NCBI GenBank assembly: GCA_963787645.1
Contig: CAWBDS010000009.1
Span: 248,001 to 312,000, forward strand
Direction: 5' to 3'
Source of the DNA: Palsa-504 sp963787645
GTDB taxonomy: Bacteria; Actinomycetota; Actinomycetes; Streptosporangiales; Streptosporangiaceae
DNA length: 64,000 nt
Part shown: positions 49,319 to 58,032 of the stretch, in pieces
Layout of the letters: each line of letters begins with the position of its first letter
Numbering within the stretch: position 1 is the stretch's first letter
Notes under the pieces: model-generated
What the model saw: the letters and a program-made list of their open reading frames with translations, nothing else
Told to the model about the DNA's origin: nothing
The model's database searches: none
Position numbers and translations under genes: made by a program

Positions 49319-51982
49319 TCATAGCCGCGGGTCGACCGGCTCGGACTCCAGGGCCAGCACGGCGAAGACGCACTCGTGCACCCGCCACAGCGGCTCGCCG
49401 CGGGCCACCCGGTCCAGCGCCTCCAGGCCCAGCGCGTACTCGCGCAGGGCCAGCGAGCGCTTGTGACTGAGCGCGCGCTGGCGCAGCCGGTCCAGGTGCT
49501 CCGGCTGGGTGTAGTCGGGGCCGTAGACGAGCCGCAGGTAGTCCCGGCCGCGGACCTTCAGGCCGGGCTGGACCAGGCCCTTCGAGCCGCGGGTCAGGTT
49601 GGCGGCGGGCTTGACCACCATGCCCTCTCCCCCGGCGGCGGTCAGGTCCTCCCACCAGTGCGTGGCTTGCGCAACCGACGCGGGATCGCCGGTGGCCACG
49701 GCCAGGCGGCGGGTGGTGGCGATCAGGTCGGGGGCCGCGGCGGCCAGCCGGCCGGCGATCTCCAGGTGCCAGGGGTGCGGGCGCTCGTGGTAGACGGCGC
49801 CCTCGGTGGCCAGCAGCTGGAACGGGGCCACGCGCACGCCCGCCAGGCCGTCGGTGGACCAGCAGTAGCGCAGGTAGGCCGCGGTGAAGGCGTCGGCGTT
49901 GGTCAGCCGGGCGCGGGTGCGGTCCAGGAGGGCGTGCAGGGCCGGGGCGTCGGCGGGCAGCGGACGGGTTGCGGCTTGCTCGAGGGCGGCCGCCGCGGCG
50001 GGCAGGCCGGCCGCGGCGGCGGCACCGGTGGCGGCGTACTGGTCGCGGAGCAGCTGGCCGGCCTTGACGTTCCAGGGCAGGAGTTCGGCGTCGAGGAGCA
50101 GCCAGAGGGTGTCCAGGTCACTGAACAGGCCGGCCTGTTCGGCGGCTTGGCGGAGCTGGTCGGCCAGGTCAGCGGTCAGGGCGGGAGGGAAGAACGGGCG
50201 GCCGGTCCGGGTCCAGATCGCGCCGCATGGGTCAGCTGGTGCGGCGGAGCCGGATAGTGCGGCGGAGTCCGATGGTGCGGCGAGGCTGGCTGGGGCGGAC
50301 GGCATGCTGGATCGGGTCTGGGCGGCGGGCGGCATGCCGAACCGGGCCTGGGCGGCGGCCGGGGTGCGGCAGATCAGCAAGACCGCGCGGGAGCCCATGT
50401 GCTTTTCTTCGCACAGGACGTCGGCCACGCCGTCGGAGTGGTAGGCGCTCAAGGCCTGTTCCGGGTGCTCGAGGAGGCCGTCCCGGGTCGAGGTGGCGAC
50501 CGGGCTCATGGTCGGCGGCAGGTACAGCAGCCAGCGGGGGTCCAGGGCGAACCGGCTCATCACCTCCAGGGCGGCCGCGGCGTGCGCCTCGCGGACCCCG
50601 ACGCGCGGCAGGTAGCCGGTCTCGATGACGCGGGACCCGGACACGTCAGCGATGTCGAGCACGTCGGGCTCGCGGTGCGCGGGTTCGCCATCGGTCGGCG
50701 TGGAGACCGGGAACGGCTTGGCCGGGGGGTGGTAGACGCGGGTGGCGGGGACTGAGACCACGGACCGTTCGGGATAATTCAAGGCGGTCAGACGGCCACC
50801 GAAGACACAGCCCGTGTCCAGGCACAGGGTGTTGTTCAGCCACTCCGTGTCCGGCACCGGCGTGTGACCGTAGAGGACCAGGGCCCGGCCGCGGTACTCC
50901 TGGGCCCAGGGGTACCGGACCGGCAGGCCGTATTCGTCGGTCTCGCCGGTGGTCTGGCCGTACAGGCAGAACTCGCGAACCCGGCCCGAGGCGCGGCCGT
51001 GGTAGCGCTCGATGAGGCCGGCGTGGGCCACCACCAGCCGCCCGTCGTCCAGGACGTAGTGGCTGATCAGGCCGTCGATGAACTGCTCGACCTGGGTACG
51101 GAAGTCGGCGGGCTCCTTTTCGAGCTGCTCCATCGAGGCGTCCAGGCCGTGGCTGCGCTTGACGTTCTTGCCGCGCAAAGCCTTGAGCAGCTTGGCCTCG
51201 TGGTTGCCCGGCACGCAGAGCGCGGCGCCGGCCGCGACCATGCCCATGACCAGGCGCAGCACGCCGGGGGTGTCGGGGCCGCGGTCCACCAGGTCGCCGA
51301 GGAACACCGCGCGCCTGGTCGGGTGGCTGGCGTTCACCGGGCGCCCGGCGCCGTCGCGGTCGATCGCGTAGCCGAGCTGGTCCAGCAGCTGTTCGAGCTC
51401 GGCGCGGCAGCCGTGCACGTCGCCGATGACGTCGAACGGGCCGTGGTCATCGCGCCGGTCGTTGTACAGCCGGGCCCGGGTGATGGTGGCCGCCTGTACT
51501 TCGTCGGGAGTGTGCAAGACGTGCACGGTGCGGAAGCCCTCGCGAGACAGGCCGTTGCGGTGCCGTCGCAGCTGCTGGCGCTGGCGGCGGATCACGTGCG
51601 GGCCGAAGTCGCGGTCGGGGCGCTGGGCGTTGCGCTCGGCGCACAGCCGCTCCGGCAGGTCCAGCACGATGGCCACCGGCAGGACGTCGTATTCGCGGGC
51701 CAGCAGGACCAGGTCGCGGCGGCCCTCGGGCTGCACGTTGGTCGCGTCGACCACGGTCAGCCGGCCGGCCTGCAGGCGCTGGCCCACGATGAACCGCAGC
51801 ACCTCGAACGCGGCCGGGGTGGCGGACTGGTCGTTCTCGTCGTCGGCGACCAGGCCGCGGCAGAAGTCCGAGGAGATGACCTCGGTCGGCTTGAAGTGGG
51901 CGCGGGCGAAGGTGGACTTGCCCGATCCGGTCACGCCGACCAGCACGACCAGGCTCAGCTCGGGGATGCTCAGCTCGGTCAT
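49319..51982 (-). CDS. pnkp: Bacterial polynucleotide kinase-phosphatase-ligase (RNA repair)
   Basis: 887 residues in three catalytic modules. The 5'-OH kinase has the P-loop GVTGSGKST at 16-24. A binuclear metallophosphoesterase for 3' ends and 2',3'-cyclic phosphates has GDVHG 187-191, GDLVDRG 229-235, GNHE 259-262. The C-terminal ligase-type adenylyltransferase has EEKHMGSR with candidate nucleotidyl-acceptor Lys527. A Ser/Ala/Pro-rich insert (about 541-595) interrupts the ligase domain after motif I. The ATG overlaps the hen1 stop by 4 nt. With Hen1 it heals and seals ribotoxin-cleaved RNA. Confidence 0.95.
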   Translation of the reverse strand: MTELSIPELSLVVLVGVTGSGKSTFARAHFKPTEVISSDFCRGLVADDENDQSATPAAFEVLRFIVGQRLQAGRLTVVDATNVQPEGRRDLVLLAREYDVLPVAIVLDLPERLCAERNAQRPDRDFGPHVIRRQRQQLRRHRNGLSREGFRTVHVLHTPDEVQAATITRARLYNDRRDDHGPFDVIGDVHGCRAELEQLLDQLGYAIDRDGAGRPVNASHPTRRAVFLGDLVDRGPDTPGVLRLVMGMVAAGAALCVPGNHEAKLLKALRGKNVKRSHGLDASMEQLEKEPADFRTQVEQFIDGLISHYVLDDGRLVVAHAGLIERYHGRASGRVREFCLYGQTTGETDEYGLPVRYPWAQEYRGRALVLYGHTPVPDTEWLNNTLCLDTGCVFGGRLTALNYPERSVVSVPATRVYHPPAKPFPVSTPTDGEPAHREPDVLDIADVSGSRVIETGYLPRVGVREAHAAAALEVMSRFALDPRWLLYLPPTMSPVATSTRDGLLEHPEQALSAYHSDGVADVLCEEKHMGSRAVLLICRTPAAAQARFGMPPAAQTRSSMPSAPASLAAPSDSAALSGSAAPADPCGAIWTRTGRPFFPPALTADLADQLRQAAEQAGLFSDLDTLWLLLDAELLPWNVKAGQLLRDQYAATGAAAAAGLPAAAAALEQAATRPLPADAPALHALLDRTRARLTNADAFTAAYLRYCWSTDGLAGVRVAPFQLLATEGAVYHERPHPWHLEIAGRLAAAAPDLIATTRRLAVATGDPASVAQATHWWEDLTAAGGEGMVVKPAANLTRGSKGLVQPGLKVRGRDYLRLVYGPDYTQPEHLDRLRQRALSHKRSLALREYALGLEALDRVARGEPLWRVHECVFAVLALESEPVDPRL

Positions 51983-53423
51983 GATGTGTCCTTGGTGAAG
52001 ACGGCGAGCTGGGTCGGGGGGCCGGCGTCGGGGTGCTCGGGGCCGATCGGGAGGAAGCGGACCTGGTAGCCATGGTGCTGGGCGGCGTTTTCCGCCCACT
52101 CCTGGAACTGGGCCCGGGTCCACTCGAAGCGGTGGTCGGGGTGCCGCTTGGCGCCCTCGGGGAGCATGGCGAAGTGCGGGTTGTACTCGACGTTGGGCGT
52201 GGTGACCAGGACGACGGCCGGAGCGGCGAAGGCGAACACGGCGCGCTGCAGGGCGGGCAGCCGCTCGGGGTCGACGTGCTCGATGACCTCCATCAGCACC
52301 GCCGCGTCCAGGCCGGCTAGCCGGTCATCGCGGTAGGTCAGCGCGGTCTGGAAGATGCTCAGGCGCTCGCGCTGCTGGTCGGGCAGCCGGTCCAGGTTCA
52401 GGTTGCGCGCGGCGAGCTGGAGGGCGCGGGCGGACACGTCGACGGCGACGACCTGGTCGATGTGCTTTTCCGCGAGCAGGGACTTGATCAGTGCGCCCGA
52501 GCCGCAGCCGAAGTCGCCCACGCGCTGGGCGTGGTGTTCGCGCAGGACGGCCAGGATGGCCTCGCGGCGCTGGATGGCGAGCGGCCTGCGGGTGTCCTCA
52601 TCGTCGGTGACCGCGTTGTCGAGTTCTTCTGGCTCGGCGTCGTCGGCCTCGGCCAGCCGGGCCAGCGCGGACCGGGTGAGCCGCTTCTGGTGCGCGAGGT
52701 ACCTGCGGGTGATGAGCTCCTTGGCCGGATGGGCGGCCAGCCAGTCGCCGCCCGCGCGGATCAGCTTGTCCACCTCCTCGGGCGACACCCAGTAGTGCTT
52801 GGCGTCGTCCAGCACGGGCAGCAGCACGTACAGGTGGTTGAGCGCGTCGGCCAGCCGGAGCTCGCCGGTCAGGCGCAGGTCCAGGTAGTTCGACGGGCCC
52901 CATTCGGGCGGCTGGAGGGGCTGACTGCGGACTGTCACGGTCCAGCCGAGGGGGGCGAAGACGGCTTCGGCGCTGGCGGGGCCGCCGCGGCAACGCAGGG
53001 ACGGGACGTTGATGTCCAGCGGGATGCGGCTTCGGGCGAGTTCGGGGCGGGCGTCGCAGCGGCCGTTCAGCGCGGTGCGGAAGGCTTCCTTCAGGGCGAC
53101 CGCGAGCATGCTGGAGGCGGCGTACGGGCGGTCGTTGACGTACTGGGCGAGCTCGCCGTCGCCGGTCTTGGTCCTTTGGGCGTGCTGGCCGCTCTGACCG
53201 CTGTGACCGCTCTGGCCGTCTGGCCGCTCTGGCCGCGGACCAGGGCCACCGGGTCGACTTCGAGCAGGAGCGCGGCGGTGCAGCGTTCGGCGGTCGCCTC
53301 GGGGTAGAAGACGTGGGCCTGCCCGCCCGCGGTGGGGAACGTCTGCAGCCGGTCGGGGTGCTTGTGCAGCAGGTAACCCAGGTCGGTGGCGGGCGCCCGG
53401 GTGGTGGTGACGGTCAGCAGCAC
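51979..53423 (-). pseudogene. hen1: Hen1 3'-terminal RNA 2'-O-methyltransferase, frameshifted in a tandem repeat
   Basis: The N-terminal domain (TVTTTRAPATDLGYLLHKHP, then AERCTAALLLEVDPVALVRG) and the rest (from GDGELAQYVNDRPYAASSML) are in different frames. The junction is a run of 9-nt units like GGCCAGAGC encoding (SGQ)n; one unit (53209-53216) has 8 nt. Adding one G gives VRGQSGQTGQSGHSG and a continuous protein of about 481 residues. The methyltransferase core is intact: GDFGCGSGALIKSLL (SAM), MEVIEHVDPERL (metal ligands). It methylates the repaired 3' end so that it cannot be cut again. GTG start 53423. Confidence 0.88.
53190..53240. repeat. 9-nt tandem repeat in hen1
   Basis: On the coding strand about six units of the type GGCCAGAGC (variants GGCCAGACG, GGTCACAGC, GGTCAGAGC), one of them a base short. 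It encodes the flexible linker between the N-terminal domain and the rest of Hen1. Confidence 0.85.
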
Positions 53424-53507
53424 CAGGTCATTGTTCCTGACCGCGGGGCTGGACGCCTAACCGGTTGTTTTGTGCTACCCGGGATCGGGTCGGGTAAAAG
53501 TTAAGGC

Positions 53508-54530
53508 GTGGGGCGGTGGGTGCTGCACGTGGACCTCGACCAGTTCATCGCGGCGGTCGAGGTGCTGCGTCATCCCGAATTGCGCGGGCGCCCGGTGGTG
53601 GTGGGCGGCGACGGCGACCCGACCAAGCGGGGCGTGGTCAGCACCGCGTCGTACGAGGCGCGCGAGCACGGCGTGCACTCGGGCCTGCCGCTGCGCACCG
53701 CGGCCCGGCGGTTGCCCGACGCCGTGTTCCTGCCGGTGGACCGCGAGGCCTACGACGAGGCTTCGGCCTCGGTGATGGACGTACTGCGATCGTCCGGCGC
53801 GGTGGTGGAGGTGCTGGGCTGGGACGAGGCGTTCCTGGGTCTGGAGGTCGACGATCCGGAGGCGTTCGCGCGGTCCCTGGCGGCGCGCGTGCGTTCTGCG
53901 ACGCAGCTTGACTGCACGGTGGGGATCGGGGAGAACAAGCTGCAGGCCAAGATCGCCACCGGGTTCGGCAAGCCGGCCGGGGTGTTCCGGCTGACCTCGG
54001 CCAACTGGTTCTCGGTGCTGGGCGGCCGGCCGACCGACGCGCTGTGGGGCATCGGGGCCAAGACGGCGCGCAAGCTCACCGGGCTGGGCATCAACACGGT
54101 CGCCGATCTGGCCGGGGCCGATCCGGACGCGCTGGCCGCGGAGTTCGGGCCGATGACGGGGCCGTGGCTGGTGCTGCTGGGCCGGGGTCGCGGCGACGCG
54201 GAGGTGGACGATTCACCGTACCTGGCCCGCGGGCACGGCAAGGAGGAGACGTTCCAGGTCAACATCGCGGACTGGTCGCGGGTCCAGGCCGAGGTGACAC
54301 GGCTGGCCGGGCTGCTCGCGGTGGACCTGGCCGCGGAGCCGCGGCCCGCGGTGCGGGTGGTGGTGAAGGTGCGGTACGCGCCGTTCATCACCGAGACGCA
54401 CGGGGTGACGCTGGCCTCGCCCAGTTCGCAGGCCACGGTGATCGAGGCGGCCGCGGCCGCCGCGCTGGAGCGGTTCACCGGGCGGCGGCCGGTGCGGCTG
54501 CTCGGGGTCAGGGCAGAGTTCGGGACATAG
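53508..54530 (+). CDS. dinP: Y-family DNA polymerase IV
   Basis: 340 residues. Palm Asp in WVLHVDLDQFIAAVEVLRHP, second acidic cluster in GWDEAFLGLEVDD (GWDE where many have SIDE), fingers VSTASYEAREHGVHSGLPLR. The thumb HhH GIGAKTARKLTGLGINTVAD and a little-finger domain are present, but no canonical C-terminal clamp-binding peptide is evident. GTG start 53508. Low-fidelity lesion bypass; divergent from the RNA-repair operon. Confidence 0.93.
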   Translation: MGRWVLHVDLDQFIAAVEVLRHPELRGRPVVVGGDGDPTKRGVVSTASYEAREHGVHSGLPLRTAARRLPDAVFLPVDREAYDEASASVMDVLRSSGAVVEVLGWDEAFLGLEVDDPEAFARSLAARVRSATQLDCTVGIGENKLQAKIATGFGKPAGVFRLTSANWFSVLGGRPTDALWGIGAKTARKLTGLGINTVADLAGADPDALAAEFGPMTGPWLVLLGRGRGDAEVDDSPYLARGHGKEETFQVNIADWSRVQAEVTRLAGLLAVDLAAEPRPAVRVVVKVRYAPFITETHGVTLASPSSQATVIEAAAAAALERFTGRRPVRLLGVRAEFGT

Positions 54531-54683
54531 CGACCGTTTCGCGCACGCTGGGACCGTTGCCGGCCGCGCGCGACAAACCGTTTTCCGGGCGCGTCCGCGT
54601 CGCTTTCGTGCGGACTGAACTAGTAATGTTCGCGTTGATGTCTTCCGGTCCCGAAGTATGGCCACCCGCACTAAGAGGATGCG

Positions 54684-55838
54684 ATGGTCCAAATAGCAGG
54701 AAATGCGCCGCCCCAGGGTACGGTCGGGGACCTTTATACGTTCCCGTGCACCGCTATCGGCGACAACCCGGCCAGTCAATGGGCGGCCGACGGCACGATG
54801 CCGTCCGGGCTGGCCCTCGACGCGAACACCGGGGTTCTTTCCGGAAGGCTGGCCGAGGCCGGGACTTATCCGTTCACGGTCAGGGTGACCGATACCGCCG
54901 GGCAATCGGGCTCGCGCGGCTTTACGATAATCGTCAATTCCAAGCTGGTCATGCTGGACGATATGGCACCGTCCGGCGTGCCGCGCGGAGCGCAAACTCC
55001 GGTCCTGGTCGAACTGCACGCCGACGGCGGGGTCAAGCCTTATCAATGGGCCGTGGCCCCCGGATCCAGCTGGCCCGAGGGACTCCCCCAGGTCGACCCG
55101 GACACCGGCCGGATCAGCGGTCATCCGGACCGGCCCGGCACCACGATGGTCAGGATCCAGGTCACGGACGCGGCCAACCACATCGCCACCGTCGACCTGG
55201 CCATCAAGGCCACGGTGCCGTCGCGGTGGCGTCGTCCGGTCGGGTCGCGACGAGTCAGCCGGGTCCGGATCGCCCGGCTACTGGTCACGGTCAGCTCCGG
55301 GAAGCGGGGTTTGCTCGGCCACCTCACGACATGGCTGGCCTTCCTGGGTATGGCGGCCCCGATCGGCGGCACGGCCTGGGTGGCGGTCTATTCCTTCTCC
55401 ACAGCCGGCCAGCATTGGACGTATCTAGGGGTGGGGGTGCTGAGCAGCCTGGCGGCCTTCGTGGCGGGCTGCTTCGTCGGGTTTCTGCTCGGCATTCCGC
55501 GCGCAGTTTCCTCCGGTGAACTGCGGCAGACTCAGTTGGCCGCGGCCGGGTCAAGCGGGGCTGGCGCGTCGTCGAACCTGGCCGAGATCAGTGACTGGCT
55601 GACCAAGCTGGTCCTGGGCGCCGGGCTGGTCGAACTCACCCGCCTCGGCGGTCCGGTGGCCAGGCTCATCGATAACGTCGCGGCCGGATTGCACGCCGCC
55701 GGGGCCAGCGCGGCGTCGGTGCAGACGGCCAAGGTCATGTCCGGGGCGATAATCATCGGCTACGTGATCATGGGCCTGCTCGACGGCTACATCGTGACCA
55801 CAACCTGGTACCAGGCCAAGATCGACGCCCTGTCTTAG
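54684..55838 (+). CDS. Two Ig-like (He_PIG) domains plus three-TM membrane protein
   Basis: 384 residues. Two putative-Ig repeats come first (PSGLALDANTGVLSGRLAEA, GTYPFTVRVTDTAG; then LPQVDPDTGRISGHPDRPGT, VRIQVTDA) without a signal peptide. A basic linker follows (RWRRPVGSRRVSRVRIARLL), then hydrophobic helices near 225-285 (WLAFLGMAAPIGGTAWVAV, LGVGVLSSLAAFVAGCFVGF) and 340-375. The C-terminal motif NLAEISDWLTKLVLGAGLVE recalls the three-TM module (YATTM) seen beside prokaryotic YEATS-like and other sensor domains. Topology would put the Ig domains in the cytoplasm. Function unknown. Confidence 0.7.
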   Translation: MVQIAGNAPPQGTVGDLYTFPCTAIGDNPASQWAADGTMPSGLALDANTGVLSGRLAEAGTYPFTVRVTDTAGQSGSRGFTIIVNSKLVMLDDMAPSGVPRGAQTPVLVELHADGGVKPYQWAVAPGSSWPEGLPQVDPDTGRISGHPDRPGTTMVRIQVTDAANHIATVDLAIKATVPSRWRRPVGSRRVSRVRIARLLVTVSSGKRGLLGHLTTWLAFLGMAAPIGGTAWVAVYSFSTAGQHWTYLGVGVLSSLAAFVAGCFVGFLLGIPRAVSSGELRQTQLAAAGSSGAGASSNLAEISDWLTKLVLGAGLVELTRLGGPVARLIDNVAAGLHAAGASAASVQTAKVMSGAIIIGYVIMGLLDGYIVTTTWYQAKIDALS

Positions 55839-55849
55839 GTGTCTTAGGG

Positions 55850-56644
55850 TCAGTCGAAGCGGCGCGCGCTGGGGTAGCGCTGCCCGCCGTCCACGACGAG
55901 GTTAGCGCCGGTGATCCACGACGCCCGGGCGGAGAGCAGGAACGCCACCGCGTCGGCGATCTCCTCCGGCCGGCCCAGGCGGCCCAGCGGGAACTGGGTG
56001 CGCTCGAAGGCGGCAAAGTCGTCCGGGCTCTGCTCCCGGAACCGGTCCCAGCTGCCGCCGGGAAACATGATCGACCCGGGGCTGACCGCGTTGACCCGGA
56101 TCCCGGCGGGCGCGAGTTCCTGCCCGGCGGTGGCCGCGAGCTGGATCTCCGCCGCCTTGGCGGCGGCGTAGGCGGTGCGCGGCGCGGGACGCATGCCGGT
56201 GATCGAGGAGATGATCACCACCGAGCCGCCGCCCGCCGCACGCAGGTGAGGCAGACCCGCGCGGATCAGCTCGGCGGCGTGGCCCGCGTTGAGCGCGAAC
56301 GTGGCGGTGAACTCGCCCGGACCGGAGTTCGTGAGGTTACCGCCGCCGACCGTCCCGCCGGCGTTGGCCACCAGGTGCTCAAGGCCGCCCAGGGCGGCCG
56401 CGATCTTCTCGACGGCGCGGTTCAGCGCCGGCGGGTCAGTGACGTCGGCCGCGGCGGTCACGACCCGGGTGCCGGGCGGCCCGCTCTCGGTCAGCTGCCG
56501 GGCCGCCGCGGCCAGGCCCTCCTGGTCGCGGGCGATGAGCCCGAGCGCCACGCCCTCGGCGGCCAGCGCCCGGGCGATGGCCAGGCCCATGCCCCGGCTG
56601 CCCCCGGTGATCAGCGCGCGGCTGCCGCGCAGGGCCAGGTCCAT
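55850..56644 (-). CDS. SDR-family oxidoreductase
   Basis: 264 residues, classical short-chain dehydrogenase. Cofactor loop ALITGGSRGMGLAIARAL, NAGG motif LVANAGGTVGG, catalytic Ser-Tyr-Lys in SVVIISSITG and RTAYAAAKAAE, and C-terminal ASWITGANLVVDGGQ. Starts 2 bp after the DUF1707 gene end, so the two are co-transcribed. Substrate unknown. Confidence 0.92.
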   Translation of the reverse strand: MDLALRGSRALITGGSRGMGLAIARALAAEGVALGLIARDQEGLAAAARQLTESGPPGTRVVTAAADVTDPPALNRAVEKIAAALGGLEHLVANAGGTVGGGNLTNSGPGEFTATFALNAGHAAELIRAGLPHLRAAGGGSVVIISSITGMRPAPRTAYAAAKAAEIQLAATAGQELAPAGIRVNAVSPGSIMFPGGSWDRFREQSPDDFAAFERTQFPLGRLGRPEEIADAVAFLLSARASWITGANLVVDGGQRYPSARRFD

Positions 56645-56646
56645 GG

Positions 56647-57288
56647 TCAGTCCGGGGCGGGCAGTTCGCCGCGTTCGGCGGACTTGGCCAGGCGGCGGGC
56701 GTCCTTCAGGCTCACGCCACGGGCCTGCGGTGGCAGCCGGTAGATCGACGCGCCGCCCATCAGGTTGTACACGCGGATCCGGATGACCGGCGCGCCCGGC
56801 CGGGCCGGACGCTCGCTGCCGATCTCCTCGTGGCCGCCCATGAACGAGAAGCCGCCGACCTCCAGGTCGACCGAGTTGGGGACGTAGATGTTGGAGCCGC
56901 CCATGAACGCGAACAGGTTGAGGGTGAGCTCGCCGCCCTCGATTTCGGCCCCACGCAGGTCGATCTCGTCGCCGCCCATGATCGCGATGGCGTTGATGCT
57001 GCCCACGGCGCGGAACCGGCCGCGCCGGTGCGAGCCGCCCATGATGGCGACCATCCACCGGACCGGCTTCTTGCGGGCCGGCCCCGGGCTGGCCTGGCCC
57101 GCCTCCCGGGGCAGGTCGCTGGTCAAGGTGGCCAGCTCGCCGCGGGTCTTGGCGGTCAGCGCGCGGCCGGACCGGTCCTCGAGTTCGTCCAGGGTGAGCC
57201 CGCCGATCGCCGCGTTGTCGCCCAGCGTGCGCAGCACCGCGTCGCGTTCGGCATCGGAAACCCGGAGGGATTCGTCAGGTTCGCTCAC
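56647..57288 (-). CDS. DUF1707 / LiaF-like domain protein
   Basis: 213 residues. N-terminal DUF1707 (LRVSDAERDAVLRTLGDNAA, LTLDELEDRSGRALTAKTRG) and a beta-helix-like region with five M-G-G turns (VAIMGG, IAIMGG, FAFMGG, FSFMGG, YNLMGG), as in the cell-wall-active antibiotic response domain. No TM helix between the two. GTG start. Probably a cytoplasmic envelope-stress-related protein. Confidence 0.88.
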   Translation of the reverse strand: MSEPDESLRVSDAERDAVLRTLGDNAAIGGLTLDELEDRSGRALTAKTRGELATLTSDLPREAGQASPGPARKKPVRWMVAIMGGSHRRGRFRAVGSINAIAIMGGDEIDLRGAEIEGGELTLNLFAFMGGSNIYVPNSVDLEVGGFSFMGGHEEIGSERPARPGAPVIRIRVYNLMGGASIYRLPPQARGVSLKDARRLAKSAERGELPAPD

Positions 57289-57344
57289 AGCAGGGCCCCT
57301 TGCTAGTCGGCGTACCGGTCAGTAAGAGTACGCCCCGCGCGTTC

Positions 57345-57968
57345 TCAGCGGTCGACGTGGTCGGTGAGCCAGGCGCAAAGAGGCAGGGTCGTTCGGAAAA
57401 ATGAAATGACGCGGTCCTTGGCCGCCGCCGTTTCCAGCCAAGGCTCCACCGGCCATTGCTTCCAGGCGGTCAGGCCCTTGTAGCGGAGCAGGTCGATGCG
57501 GGGGTGATCGACCGGATAGCCGCGCGGCGCGGACTTGAGCGCGCCGTGGCCGTGGACGGTGAAATCGGCCTGCTCGATCTCGGCGATGATCTGCTCGAGC
57601 TTGGTGCCCGGTCCGTCGTCGGCGACGGCGGCCCGGTAGCGGGCCAGGCGGTCCGGCCCCATCTCCCACATGCCGGCCCCGGCGCCCAGGCCCTCGGCGG
57701 ACAGCTGGATGTAGCCGGTGCCGCCGATCACGGCGCCGATGTGGGTCTTGTAGGGCGTCTTGTCCTTGCTGAACCTGACGTCCCGGTAGGGCCGGAAGAT
57801 CTTGGGCTCGCCGAACTCGGCGGCGAGTTCCTCGGTCAGTTCGGTCATCGGGCGCAGGATCTGGTCCTGGTAGACGGCCTTGTGCTCGGTCCAGTAGATC
57901 TTGGAGTTATCGGCCGCGAGCCCGTCGTAGAAATCCAGCGCCTCTTCGGGCCAGCCGCTGAACGCCAT
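57345..57968 (-). CDS. DUF2461-family protein
   Basis: 207 residues: FSGWPEEALDFYDGLAADNS, PKIFRPYRDVRFSKDKTPYK and YIQLSAEGLGAGAGMWEMGP are the family's conserved blocks. Conserved Arg/Lys cluster RDVRFSKDKTPYK suggests a nucleotide or phosphate ligand, but no activity is known. ATG 57968 with SD GGAGGGA. Confidence 0.9.
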   Translation of the reverse strand: MAFSGWPEEALDFYDGLAADNSKIYWTEHKAVYQDQILRPMTELTEELAAEFGEPKIFRPYRDVRFSKDKTPYKTHIGAVIGGTGYIQLSAEGLGAGAGMWEMGPDRLARYRAAVADDGPGTKLEQIIAEIEQADFTVHGHGALKSAPRGYPVDHPRIDLLRYKGLTAWKQWPVEPWLETAAAKDRVISFFRTTLPLCAWLTDHVDR

Positions 57969-58032
57969 GATCAGGTCCCTCCGGGTTCGTCGTGGTGGTT
58001 CTTTACCGTAGTGTTTTCCGGCGGTTCGGGGT

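Noticed and set aside
52462..53307. 281-codon plus-strand frame opposite hen1
   Set aside because: Antisense shadow; Hen1 motifs on the other strand are clear.
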